A stretch of 6,134 nt of DNA from Verrucomicrobiota bacterium (GCA_027297085.1 JAPUIL010000227.1:1-6134); one strand, 5' to 3'; positions 1 to 6,134 are shown, numbered from the stretch's first letter. The notes: generated from the letters alone by a model not told the origin. Numbers and translations: made by a program.

Positions 1-352
1 AATTATAGACCCCCTTGATGTTAACCGCGTAGATCTTGTCCATCTCCTCAGGAGAGGTAGCTTCTACATTCCCAATGGATGCAATTCCCGCATTGTTAAC
101 CAAAACATCGGCTGGACCGCATTCAGTAAACAAGGCCTGCACCGCCGCGGTGTCCGCTACATTCAAGGAGTGGAAACTTGCGTTACCACCCGACTGCCGA
201 ATAGCCGCTTCCGTTTCGCGTCCACCCTCCTCATTTAAATCAAGAATATATACCACGGCCCCTTCCTGAGCAAAGCACACAGCCATAGCCCGCCCAATAC
301 CCGATCCGGCACCCGTGATGAAAACTTTTTTGTCCTTAAGATTTAAATCCAT
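1..352 (-). CDS. Short-chain dehydrogenase/reductase (SDR), N-terminal part, cut by window edge
   Basis: This is the first 117 residues of a classical SDR, a cytoplasmic NAD(P)-dependent oxidoreductase with a Rossmann fold; the gene runs off the left edge. The cofactor loop is TGAGSGIG at residues 13-20. Strand beta-2 ends in an aspartate (YILDLN, D38), which in this family usually favours NAD over NADP. NNAG lies at 86-89, and the helix-4 asparagine of the catalytic tetrad is N111 in VNIKG. The Ser and YxxxK catalytic residues lie beyond the window. The start is an ATG at 352-350, the right distance before the glycine loop; no Shine-Dalgarno motif precedes it. It is separated from the upstream sulfatase by 348 bp holding a repeat pair and a candidate promoter, so it is probably its own transcription unit. 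Relatives include sugar and sugar-acid dehydrogenases, but the substrate cannot be told from this half. Family assignment is firm; a link to glycan use is inferred from context. Confidence 0.93.
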   Translation of the reverse strand, partial: MDLNLKDKKVFITGAGSGIGRAMAVCFAQEGAVVYILDLNEEGGRETEAAIRQSGGNASFHSLNVADTAAVQALFTECGPADVLVNNAGIASIGNVEATSPEEMDKIYAVNIKGVYN

Positions 353-425
353 AATTGATCGATTGCCCAAACGTTGGATGAAACAGCACGGATAAGCAAT
401 GAAGCATCTAATCGTTAATGAGTAC

Positions 426-454
426 ATTCTAAAATAACAGGGCAAGACTTTCCA
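426..454 (-). promoter_or_regulatory. Candidate sigma70-like promoter for the SDR gene
   Basis: On the minus strand a TGGAAA box (454-449, 4 of 6 to the -35 consensus) is followed after exactly 17 bases by TAGAAT (431-426, 5 of 6 to the -10 consensus). Transcription would start near 418-420, giving a leader of about 65 bases before the ATG at 352. The -35 box sits inside a small inverted repeat, AGAC-7-GTCT. Matches of this quality arise by chance, so this is a proposal based on spacing and position only. Confidence 0.3.
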
Positions 455-530
455 GGTCTGCCGCTATCGGAGGATTGCTTTTGGCGCAGACACTATCGCC
501 TTAATGTTCTACCTAAAAACGAAGAGATGG

Positions 531-594
531 ATCGCAACCAAGGTAGTTCCCACAAATTCATTTCTCTTCTGTAGGAGCGCAGCTTGCTCGCGAT
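531..594. repeat. Inverted pair of REP-like palindromic repeats (REPIN-like element)
   Basis: Two related units face each other. The plus-strand unit (570-594) starts TGTAGGAGC, passes through CTTGCTC and ends GCGAT. The minus-strand unit (554-531) starts TGTGGGAAC, passes through CTTGGTT and also ends GCGAT. Aligned with one gap, about 18 of 25 columns agree. The plus unit has complementary arms GAGC and GCTC around a 7-base loop, preceded by GTAG, the 5' tetranucleotide typical of REP sequences mobilised by RAYT (TnpA-REP, IS200/IS605-like) transposases. The spacer is 15 bases (555-569), and the outer ends ATCGC and GCGAT are perfect inverted copies. The layout matches REPINs known best from Pseudomonas. 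It lies in non-coding DNA, the usual place for such elements. Whether it is multicopy in this genome cannot be seen here. Confidence 0.6.
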
Positions 595-700
595 ATGAAT
601 GTAGACAAATTACCTGACATCTAAACACTGAAACCTGGCACCTATTATTCCAATACGAAGTAGGAGTTTAACCAAGAGGAGGATAGGGACGGCTACGGCA

Positions 701-2359
701 CTACTTCCCAACCTTCGCCAACTCCGCCTCTCGGCGCCTGAGGAATTCGTGAGAGATCTGGATAGCTTTTCTTTGATCGGCTTCATCGTAATCCCAGAAT
801 TCCTGAACAACTTTTTCGGCCAGCGGATAGTGTGAACCATCGTCTCCGATATCTTGGCGTAGCTGTGCAAATTTGGCTTTGAGACCATCGCGCACCTGAG
901 CGTATGCAGGATGATCATACACGTTGTTCAGCTCATGCGGATCACGCGCCAGATCATATAGCTCCCAACCTGGAGGGGTTTGTTTGGCTCCTTTGTAGTC
1001 ACAACCGTAGAAATAGATTAGTTTATGCGTCTTGGTGCGAATCGCCATTTCGCCAGGATTGTCATGGTGAGCCATGTGCATCCAGTAACGATAATAGGCC
1101 GCATCTTTCCAACCAACAGGCTCACGTCCTGTTTCACAGATCTGCCTGAAGGATTTTCCCTGAACACTCTTTGGAATGTCCGCTCCGGCATAGTCAAGCA
1201 TGAGCGCGGGATAGTCCACATTTTCGATGATAGCATCGCTACGGATACCAGATGGGATAGCTTTCGGATAACGCACAATAAATGGCATGCGTTGCGATTC
1301 GTCGTAGGCCCAACGTTTGTCCTGAAAGTCTTTTTCACCCAACCAGAATCCCTGGTCGCCCGTATAAATGATCACCGTATTGTCGTAGAGTCCTTCCGCT
1401 TTTAAATAATCAAAGAGCCGCTTCAGGTTGTCATCCACACCTTTGACGCAGCGCAGGTATTTTTTCAAATACGCCTGGTATGCGATTCGTGTCGTTTCCA
1501 CTTCGGTCAGCTCCTCGGAATCATAATCATCCGGAAACTCTTCAGGAAACATTCTAAACAGATCCGTCGCATAGGACCGCCGAGGATTGCGTTTGCCGAT
1601 TGATGTTCCGATGTGCGGGGTAAGCTCGTCGTTGTGACCGCGTGTGCCGATGGAGCCCCAGGTGTCTGGTACGTCATACAAGGTATCAGGCTCGGGAATA
1701 TCCACATCAGCCAAATAACTTTGGTAGCGCATAGCGTTTTCAAAGTAATCGTGCGGCGCCTTGAACTGATGGCAGAAAAAGAACGGCTTGTCCGGATCGC
1801 GCTCTTCCTTAAACCAATTTAAAGTGGCGTCGGTAATCACATCGGATGAATGCTCACCAGGATAGGCTACCGTGTTTTCCGGCCACGGTTTGTCGCCCTG
1901 AATGCGAAACTCCGTATCAAAATATTTCCCCTGCCCCGGCAGAACCTTATAGTAATCGAAATTGGGCTCCTGCTTCAGGTGCCATTTCCCGATAATGGCT
2001 GTTTGGTAACCCGCTTTCCTCATCTGAATAGGCAACATCTGCTTGTCGGGCTTGATATTGCCACCCAAGTCGAACACGCCGTTGTTGTGGTTGTATTGCC
2101 CCGTGATAATACACGCCCTCGAAGGTGTGCAAATGGAGTTCGTGCAAAACGCGTTGTCGAAGACGATGCCTTCATTGGCCAGCGCATCAATGGTAGGCGT
2201 CGGATTTAAACCTTTCAGCACGGTCGCATACGCTCCAATCGCTTGAGCAGTATGATCATCTGACATGATGAACAGAATGTTGGGCTTGTCAGCGGCGTTT
2301 AGCGAAGAGGTGGCCAACGCCACAGAGAGAATTGCCAGGGTCAGGCAGGTAACTTTCAT
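701..2359 (-). CDS. Secreted type I sulfatase, N-acetylglucosamine-6-sulfatase-like branch (SulfAtlas family S1)
   Basis: A 552-residue formylglycine-dependent sulfatase that hydrolyses a sulfate ester, probably on a glycan, outside the cytoplasm. Residues 1-22 form a signal peptide ending in an Ala-rich cleavage region (SLNAA). The metal-binding motif is SDDH (D34, D35). The formylglycine site is CTPSR, with C77 the residue to be oxidised and R81 supporting it. Further active-site residues are K125 and H127 in GKWHL, H203 in KAPHD, D335-Q336 in TGDQG and K348 in DKR. The C-terminal part (about 435-550) has the LYDLARDPHELNNV segment typical of the sulfatase C-terminal subdomain. GDQGFWLGEK and the preceding PGQGKYFD segment resemble GlcNAc-6-sulfatases, mucin-desulfating enzymes and choline-sulfatase-like proteins rather than arylsulfatase A. 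The ATG at 2359 is chosen because it begins the signal peptide; no Shine-Dalgarno motif is present. It lies 142 bp after the oxidoreductase gene on the same strand. The exact substrate is unknown. Confidence 0.95.
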   Translation of the reverse strand: MKVTCLTLAILSVALATSSLNAADKPNILFIMSDDHTAQAIGAYATVLKGLNPTPTIDALANEGIVFDNAFCTNSICTPSRACIITGQYNHNNGVFDLGGNIKPDKQMLPIQMRKAGYQTAIIGKWHLKQEPNFDYYKVLPGQGKYFDTEFRIQGDKPWPENTVAYPGEHSSDVITDATLNWFKEERDPDKPFFFCHQFKAPHDYFENAMRYQSYLADVDIPEPDTLYDVPDTWGSIGTRGHNDELTPHIGTSIGKRNPRRSYATDLFRMFPEEFPDDYDSEELTEVETTRIAYQAYLKKYLRCVKGVDDNLKRLFDYLKAEGLYDNTVIIYTGDQGFWLGEKDFQDKRWAYDESQRMPFIVRYPKAIPSGIRSDAIIENVDYPALMLDYAGADIPKSVQGKSFRQICETGREPVGWKDAAYYRYWMHMAHHDNPGEMAIRTKTHKLIYFYGCDYKGAKQTPPGWELYDLARDPHELNNVYDHPAYAQVRDGLKAKFAQLRQDIGDDGSHYPLAEKVVQEFWDYDEADQRKAIQISHEFLRRREAELAKVGK

Positions 2360-2501
2360 AGGGAATAGGATGTACTGAGAACCCTATTGGTTCCGCAAGC
2401 GTAATCAATAGCCGCCTCCTTCTCAATGGTTGGATACACGAACAAGATGGAGAATTCTGACTATTACCCAGCCATCAAATCCAAACGATTCATTCCAGAC
2501 C

Positions 2502-3845
2502 CTAGATTGTTACTTCAAACCCTTTGCGGTATTCCCGTTTCAGCAAGGCATTTGCGGCTTTATTGCCCTTGAAGCGTTCCTTCTTGGTATTCAGCCAGAG
2601 TTTTTTGTTACCCACGCGATGAGCAATGTTGGCCAGGTGAAGCAAGGCCGTGCTGGAGTGTAACTTATCGAGATTGGCGTTGGGTGCTTTGCGCGATTTC
2701 ACCGATTCGAGGAAGTTTTTGCAGTGGGGTTCATCACCCGGGCGGCCGTAAACTTTTTCTTTAATCCGTCCTCCTGCAGTGGTTACAATCCATCCGCCTC
2801 CGTGACGGCCAATCGTCATCATCAATTCGGAACCATAAAGTTCTATCCGTGTTGCGTTCTGCGTCCAGTAGGGGAACTCATCGCTGCGACGAATGGAGCC
2901 GTCGGTTTTTCGCATGTATTTGGGAAAATTAGAGTGTTCTAAGGTCATAATAAATTCGGGAAACTCATACACCGTTTCGAGAAGATCAGGCACTTCTGAA
3001 TCATCGCCTTTATGCTGTAAACGCCCACCCGCGCTCGACACCGACAGTGGAAATCCCGGATCACCCATCAACATGGCAGCGAGGTCGATTTGATGCGCGG
3101 CATCGTCTGCCAGATCCCCTCCCGAGTAGGTCCAATAATGGTGCCAACCACCCTCAAAGATATCTTGATGCCAGTCGCGCATGGCAGCAGGGCCCGTCCA
3201 TTCATTCCAATCAAAGTCACGTGGCTTATCGCCGGGATCCTTTAAATGAAATGGATCACCGGGCTTGAGGTTGTAAACCTTTACCAGGCGTATGTCACCC
3301 AGGTTACCTGATTTTACGTAGTCGAGAGCCTTGTGATTGTAAGGAGCGCTGCGATTTTGAGTTCCAACCTGGAGTATACAATGGTTCTTTTTTGCTAGCT
3401 TCTGCATTTGCTGACTCTCCCAAATGTTGTGAGCATGCGGTTTTTCCACATAGACATCCTTGCCCGCATTTAAGGCCAGGATAGCGGCCGGACCATGCCA
3501 ATGATCAGGCGTGGCAATAATAACCGCATCCACATCCTTGTCGTCGAAGACCTTCATCATGTGGTGGTAGGTCTTGGGCTTCTTTTTCTGGATATCCGCG
3601 ACCGATTCAGCAGCTCTATTAATCCTTTCAGGATTAAGATCACAGAGTCCCACAAGCTCCCCACCCTGTCGAATCATGTTATAGGTAACCGTTTGGCCTC
3701 GGCCTCCACAACCAACCAGAACAAAGCGTACCCGCTCATTCGCTCCGATTACGCTGGACCAGGCTGAACGGTTTAAAGTAAGAACGGAAGTCGCTGCGGC
3801 GGCTGTGGTGATAAAATTTCGGCGATTCATAACTGGTGTTTTCAT
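2502..3845 (-). CDS. Tat-exported Gfo/Idh/MocA family oxidoreductase
   Basis: A 447-residue NAD(P)-dependent oxidoreductase of the glucose-fructose oxidoreductase / inositol dehydrogenase family. The N-terminus has a twin-arginine signal (RRNFI at 8-12, then an Ala/Thr-rich hydrophobic stretch to about 25), so it should be folded with its cofactor in the cytoplasm and then exported. The Rossmann domain shows GCGGRG at 45-50, an acidic residue after beta-2 (D69) and ATPDHWH at 111-117; the family lysine motif EKP is at 134-136. The second domain has FDWNEWTGPA (211-220) and GGDLADDAAH (242-251), whose D247/D248 and H251 are candidate catalytic residues. The C-terminal HCKNFLESVKSRKAP block (374-388) and NIAHRVG (406-412) are shared by the large PVC/Bacteroidota subgroup. 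A start at M6 (3830) would give MNRRNF and is equally plausible. It follows the upstream sulfatase by 102 bp, with a candidate promoter in the gap. A carbohydrate substrate is likely, but its identity is open. Confidence 0.94.
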   Translation of the reverse strand: MKTPVMNRRNFITTAAAATSVLTLNRSAWSSVIGANERVRFVLVGCGGRGQTVTYNMIRQGGELVGLCDLNPERINRAAESVADIQKKKPKTYHHMMKVFDDKDVDAVIIATPDHWHGPAAILALNAGKDVYVEKPHAHNIWESQQMQKLAKKNHCILQVGTQNRSAPYNHKALDYVKSGNLGDIRLVKVYNLKPGDPFHLKDPGDKPRDFDWNEWTGPAAMRDWHQDIFEGGWHHYWTYSGGDLADDAAHQIDLAAMLMGDPGFPLSVSSAGGRLQHKGDDSEVPDLLETVYEFPEFIMTLEHSNFPKYMRKTDGSIRRSDEFPYWTQNATRIELYGSELMMTIGRHGGGWIVTTAGGRIKEKVYGRPGDEPHCKNFLESVKSRKAPNANLDKLHSSTALLHLANIAHRVGNKKLWLNTKKERFKGNKAANALLKREYRKGFEVTI

Positions 3846-3905
3846 AGAAGTTCTTTGATTGGTTTCTAATGGATAACATACTCCGACCGAAGTATCGAGC
3901 CTCTA

Positions 3906-3934
3906 ATAATATGAGCCGCCGACTATGAGCTCAA
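3906..3934 (-). promoter_or_regulatory. Candidate sigma70-like promoter for the oxidoreductase gene
   Basis: On the minus strand TTGAGC (3934-3929, 4 of 6 to -35) is followed after exactly 17 bases by TATTAT (3911-3906, 5 of 6 to -10). It lies just past the stop codon of the upstream sulfatase (3950-3948) and would start transcription near 3899, leaving a leader of about 54 bases. If real, the oxidoreductase and the following sulfatase can be expressed apart from the first sulfatase. Evidence is consensus match and position only. Confidence 0.35.
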
Positions 3935-3947
3935 CATCAGCAAATTT

Positions 3948-5375
3948 TTACGGCAAGCGCTCCGCTGAAAATACTTTGCCAATTGGCTTGGCAGGAAGAG
4001 TGGCTTTCCATTGATCGAGTTTTCCCAACATGTGTTTCACGACTTGTGGATTCTCCATTTTCAAGTCATTTTTCTCGTAGGGATCTGACGCGATATCGTA
4101 GAGCTCCAAATAACTGGAATCTTTATTGGCAACGAGTTTCCAGGTTTGATTCACCACAGCATAAGACACCCAATGATCCGGCTTGTTATCCTGAGCTGGC
4201 CAAGGGGAGTTAAATTTCCAGAAAAGCGGTTTCTGCCGCACACTTGCAGTCTTACCCATCAGAGCCTTCACCTGGCTAACGCCGTCCGGCTTATAGGAGG
4301 TTGGCAAATTTACGCCGGCGATCTCACAAAAGGTGGGAAGAAGATCTACTGCCGAGAGCAAAGAGCTGTCGTCGATCTTTCCAGCTGCAATTTTGCCCGG
4401 CCAACGAGCGATAAATGGAACACCGATGCCTCCTTCAAAAAGAGAGCTTTTGTAGCCCTTCCTCCCACCCGTAATTCCCTTAGACGCAGCGATGTTGTAT
4501 CCAGCGCCTGTAGCAGTGTCATGCATCAATCCTAACTCTGTCGGTCCAGCCGCTCGAGCAGGTCCATTATCTGAACTAAATATGACCAATGTGTTATCTG
4601 TCAGGTCCAAACGATCCAAGGCATCCAACACTTCCCCCACTCGATCGTCGGCATGAGACAACACAGACGCATAGATATTGTCGCGCTCCTCCAGCTCACG
4701 AAATCGCCAACGGTATTTTGGAACTGTGTGGAAAGGCGTGTGCGGTTCGTGAAGCCATAAGTTGATAAAGAATGGCTTATTCTCCCGATGACTTTTTTCA
4801 ATAAAGGCAATCGCATGTTCCGAATCCTCATGCACAGGAATCTGTTCGCCTGCACAATTGAATGCACCGTATTCATCATATCCATACTCGCTGGGTAGAG
4901 GTGAATCTGGAATCATATTATTCGCCAGATGCCACTTCCCATAATGGGCCGTCGCATAACCGGCCTTTTTCAAAAATTTTGGCAGGGTCGGTGCTTCAGT
5001 TGCTAACCAATCAGGCATATTCCGTTTCGCATTGCTCGGCACCCAGGCGAAATGTCCGTCGATATTGTAACGGGCCGGAAAATGTCCGGTCATAATCGCT
5101 GTGCGGCTCGGGGAACAGACACCGCTGGCCACAGTAAATCGATGAAAATCCGTACCCTCAGCTGCAAGCCGATCAATATTCGGCGTCTTGACGTAAGGAT
5201 GCCCATGGCAACTCAGATCACCCCACCCCCAATCATCTGCAAAGATGAATAGTATATTGGGTCTATCCGTTTCGGCTGCGGCCGTTAAGCCGAAGACGAA
5301 AATAAGACTCAGCAAGCACTTCGAAATCAGAAGTCGGGTTGTCATGCTTAATCGTAGCACAAAATTGTTCATCAT
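3948..5375 (-). CDS. Secreted type I sulfatase, arylsulfatase A/GALNS-like branch (SulfAtlas family S1)
   Basis: A 475-residue formylglycine-dependent sulfatase, probably periplasmic or secreted, removing sulfate esters from a glycan. A basic N-terminus is followed by a hydrophobic core at about 20-33 and a likely cleavage site in TAAAE. Calcium ligands are D47-D48 in ADDWGWGD; the modified cysteine is C87 in CSPSR, with R91. K147 and H149 (GKWHL), H212 (EPHTPFH), D269-N270 (SSDNGP) and K309 (GYKSSLFEGG) complete the usual active site, so it should be active once matured. ELYDIASDPYEKNDL (424-438) marks the C-terminal subdomain. ADDWGWGD, SSDNGP and the SLFEGG segment place it with arylsulfatase A, GALNS and many marine polysaccharide sulfatases, a different branch from the sulfatase at 701-2359. 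Start is uncertain: two ATGs are adjacent at 5375 and 5372, and M11 (5345) still leaves a good signal peptide; none has a Shine-Dalgarno motif. It ends 102 bp before the oxidoreductase gene. Confidence 0.95.
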   Translation of the reverse strand: MMNNFVLRLSMTTRLLISKCLLSLIFVFGLTAAAETDRPNILFIFADDWGWGDLSCHGHPYVKTPNIDRLAAEGTDFHRFTVASGVCSPSRTAIMTGHFPARYNIDGHFAWVPSNAKRNMPDWLATEAPTLPKFLKKAGYATAHYGKWHLANNMIPDSPLPSEYGYDEYGAFNCAGEQIPVHEDSEHAIAFIEKSHRENKPFFINLWLHEPHTPFHTVPKYRWRFRELEERDNIYASVLSHADDRVGEVLDALDRLDLTDNTLVIFSSDNGPARAAGPTELGLMHDTATGAGYNIAASKGITGGRKGYKSSLFEGGIGVPFIARWPGKIAAGKIDDSSLLSAVDLLPTFCEIAGVNLPTSYKPDGVSQVKALMGKTASVRQKPLFWKFNSPWPAQDNKPDHWVSYAVVNQTWKLVANKDSSYLELYDIASDPYEKNDLKMENPQVVKHMLGKLDQWKATLPAKPIGKVFSAERLP

Positions 5376-5440
5376 TTAATTAGGGTAGATAGAAAGATGC
5401 GTTGCCGCAAAATTTCAGGAATCATTTGAACTCTATCGGC

Positions 5441-5734
5441 TCAATGCAATAGGGATTCCTGGTAGTTTGAACTGGCAGTGAGATTGCCGCTGCGGACGTT
5501 CACAAACCACCCGTTGGAACCTACTGGTAGTGGAACCTTGGCAATCCATTCGTTGCCGCAAGGTTCAAGCGAAGCAGACGATTCTACCCACTCCCTATTA
5601 CCAGTGAATCCAGTATCCGCAGTTGAGATAAGAACAGCTTTCTCCAGTGGCTTGGTCGACCTAAACCTTACTTCGAACATTCCGTCTTTTTGAGATGCAG
5701 CCATCGCAAGCTGAAGAAAGTTACGTCGTTTCAT
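5441..5734 (-). CDS. Tat-like leader joined to a hydrolase-type C-terminal domain; probable internally deleted remnant
   Basis: A 97-residue intact reading frame. Residues 1-14 (MKRRNFLQLAMAAS) begin as a Tat signal but stop short: a normal signal would continue as a longer hydrophobic helix and end in a cleavage site, whereas here hydrophilic QKDG follows directly. From residue 19 on (FEVRFRSTKPLEKAVLIST, then TGNREWV, WIAKVPLP and GWFVNVRSG) the sequence reads like the beta-rich tail of a much larger secreted alpha/beta-hydrolase or esterase, where such a module follows the catalytic domain. No catalytic serine motif is present. I therefore infer an in-frame deletion of the whole catalytic part. 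It could instead be a genuine small protein of unknown role, but export by Tat from this short leader seems doubtful. It lies 65 bp upstream of the sulfatase start, same strand. No Shine-Dalgarno motif; an A/T-rich stretch (5740-5755) precedes the ATG. The family resemblance is from memory and tentative. Confidence 0.55.
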   Translation of the reverse strand: MKRRNFLQLAMAASQKDGMFEVRFRSTKPLEKAVLISTADTGFTGNREWVESSASLEPCGNEWIAKVPLPVGSNGWFVNVRSGNLTASSNYQESLLH

Positions 5735-5902
5735 TGCTCATAAATATATAAATACCATGGCTTCTATTACCTTGAACGTAATTGGATGTTTTCATCGAAG
5801 GTCGAACTGAGACAAGAGGGGAGCTAGTCCCAAATTGTTTCAAGCGTTTGGTTGTTTTACGCAGTATGGTTATTGTCGCATGACTGCCTCCTCAACGAAA
5901 TA

Positions 5903-5929
5903 TGCATTCTAGGATGCCCGGCTAGAGCA
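5903..5929 (-). terminator. Weak candidate terminator after the epimerase gene
   Basis: Directly after the TAA stop (5932-5930) the minus strand reads TGC-TCTAG, a 9-base loop, then CTAGA-(AT)-GCA: an 8-bp stem with a 2-base bulge, followed by TATTTC. Position and the short T-rich tail suit an intrinsic terminator, but the stem is only half G+C and the T-run is poor, so it may be inefficient or fortuitous. Confidence 0.3.
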
Positions 5930-6134
5930 TTACCTGTTGAATAAATCGTTCAGCGCCAAGTTCAGATCCGTGAATTTGAATTCAAATCCTTCTTCGTGCA
6001 ACCGACGTGAGACACAGTAGCGTCCGTACAATGCGAGCTCTGGATCTGTACGCATGATCAATGGGGCCGCAAGCCGCACCAACCACCCCGCAGCTGGAAG
6101 TCCGATTGTTCTTCCAAGCACCCGTCGCAGTTCG
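5930..6134 (-). CDS. C-terminal end of a TIGR01777/YfcH-type NAD-dependent epimerase-like protein (DUF1731)
   Basis: The last 67 codons of a gene entering from the right edge. In-frame residues before the first possible internal start (GTG at 6121) read ELRR and join smoothly to [10 protein letters not shown], so this is the tail of a longer protein and not a 63-residue gene. The series [37 protein letters not shown] and [10 protein letters not shown] matches the DUF1731 domain that closes TIGR01777 (YfcH-like) atypical SDR/epimerase proteins; full-length members are about 300 residues, and the Rossmann part would lie outside the window. The reaction of this family is not established; a cytoplasmic, nucleotide-cofactor-binding role is expected. 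It ends 195 bp before the next ORF, with a possible hairpin in between, so it is probably not part of the sulfatase operon. Confidence 0.88.
   Translation of the reverse strand, partial: ELRRVLGRTIGLPAAGWLVRLAAPLIMRTDPELALYGRYCVSRRLHEEGFEFKFTDLNLALNDLFNR

Larger units (their letters stand above)
353..700. other. Intergenic region between sulfatase and SDR genes
   Basis: This 348-bp stretch lies between two genes that point the same way. It holds the inverted repeat pair at 531-594 and the candidate promoter at 426-454. I see no coding frame with a recognisable product, no tRNA-like fold and no clear terminator after the sulfatase stop codon at 701. The rest of the stretch shows nothing I can interpret. 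Confidence 0.7.

Noticed and set aside
36..269. Open frame of 77 codons on the plus strand
   Set aside because: It is antisense to the SDR gene, whose TGAGSGIG, NNAG and N111 motifs make the minus-strand frame the real one.
660..666. GTAGGAG as a third REP unit
   Set aside because: Only seven bases match the repeat at 570-594; the hairpin and the GCGAT end are missing.
610..918. 102-codon minus-strand frame overlapping the sulfatase end
   Set aside because: It overlaps the sulfatase C-terminus in another frame, has no recognisable domain, and its composition looks like a shadow frame.
4146..4535. 129-codon plus-strand frame
   Set aside because: It is fully antisense to the arylsulfatase-like gene and encodes nothing recognisable.
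5400..5561. Direct repeat CGTTGCCGCAA at 5400-5410 and 5551-5561
   Set aside because: Several 11-base repeats are expected by chance in 6 kb; one copy is coding, and there is no sign of insertion or deletion between them.
5819..5831. Small inverted repeat GGGA-GCTAG-TCCC as a possible terminator or operator
   Set aside because: The stem is only 4 bp, no T-run follows on either strand, and it is about 100 bases from the nearest stop codon.
5930..6121. A separate 63-residue gene starting at the GTG at 6121
   Set aside because: The frame continues to the window edge with family-consistent residues (ELRR), so it is the tail of a longer epimerase-like protein.
1..6134. CRISPR array, tRNA, rRNA, insertion sequence or a new defence-type system
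   Set aside because: No regularly spaced repeats, RNA gene signatures, transposase motifs or defence-related domains are visible on either strand.

Overview
The window (about 48% G+C by eye) looks like bacterial chromosomal DNA from a sulfated-polysaccharide degrader, most likely of the PVC superphylum. Verrucomicrobiota is my best guess; Planctomycetota or Bacteroidota cannot be excluded from the sequence alone. The reasons are two exported formylglycine-dependent sulfatases next to a twin-arginine-exported Gfo/Idh/MocA oxidoreductase of the type common in that group, a second Tat-type leader nearby, and no Shine-Dalgarno motif at any visible start. No plus-strand gene is supported; every real gene lies on the minus strand.

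In transcription order (right to left): the last 67 codons of a TIGR01777/YfcH-type epimerase (5930-6134), possibly ended by a bulged hairpin; a 97-residue ORF that joins a Tat-like leader to what looks like only the tail of a larger secreted hydrolase (5441-5734), probably an internally deleted remnant; an arylsulfatase-A/GALNS-like sulfatase with a CSPSR site (3948-5375); a Tat-exported Gfo/Idh/MocA oxidoreductase (2502-3845), with a plausible sigma70-like promoter in front of it; a second sulfatase of a different branch, resembling N-acetylglucosamine-6-sulfatases, with a CTPSR site (701-2359); a 348-bp intergenic region with an inverted pair of REP-like repeats and a candidate promoter; and the first 117 codons of a short-chain dehydrogenase/reductase (1-352), cut by the window edge.

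The core is the sulfatase / oxidoreductase / sulfatase trio. Both sulfatases carry signal peptides and the oxidoreductase a Tat signal, so all three probably act outside the cytoplasm: the sulfatases would remove sulfate esters from a sulfated glycan, and the oxidoreductase may act on a released or exposed sugar. The SDR may handle a sugar in the cytoplasm, but this is inference. No glycoside hydrolase, SusC/D pair, sulfatase-maturation enzyme or regulator lies in the window, so the substrate cannot be named. I see no clearly undescribed multigene system. The most unusual features are the REPIN-like repeat pair and the apparent hydrolase remnant.
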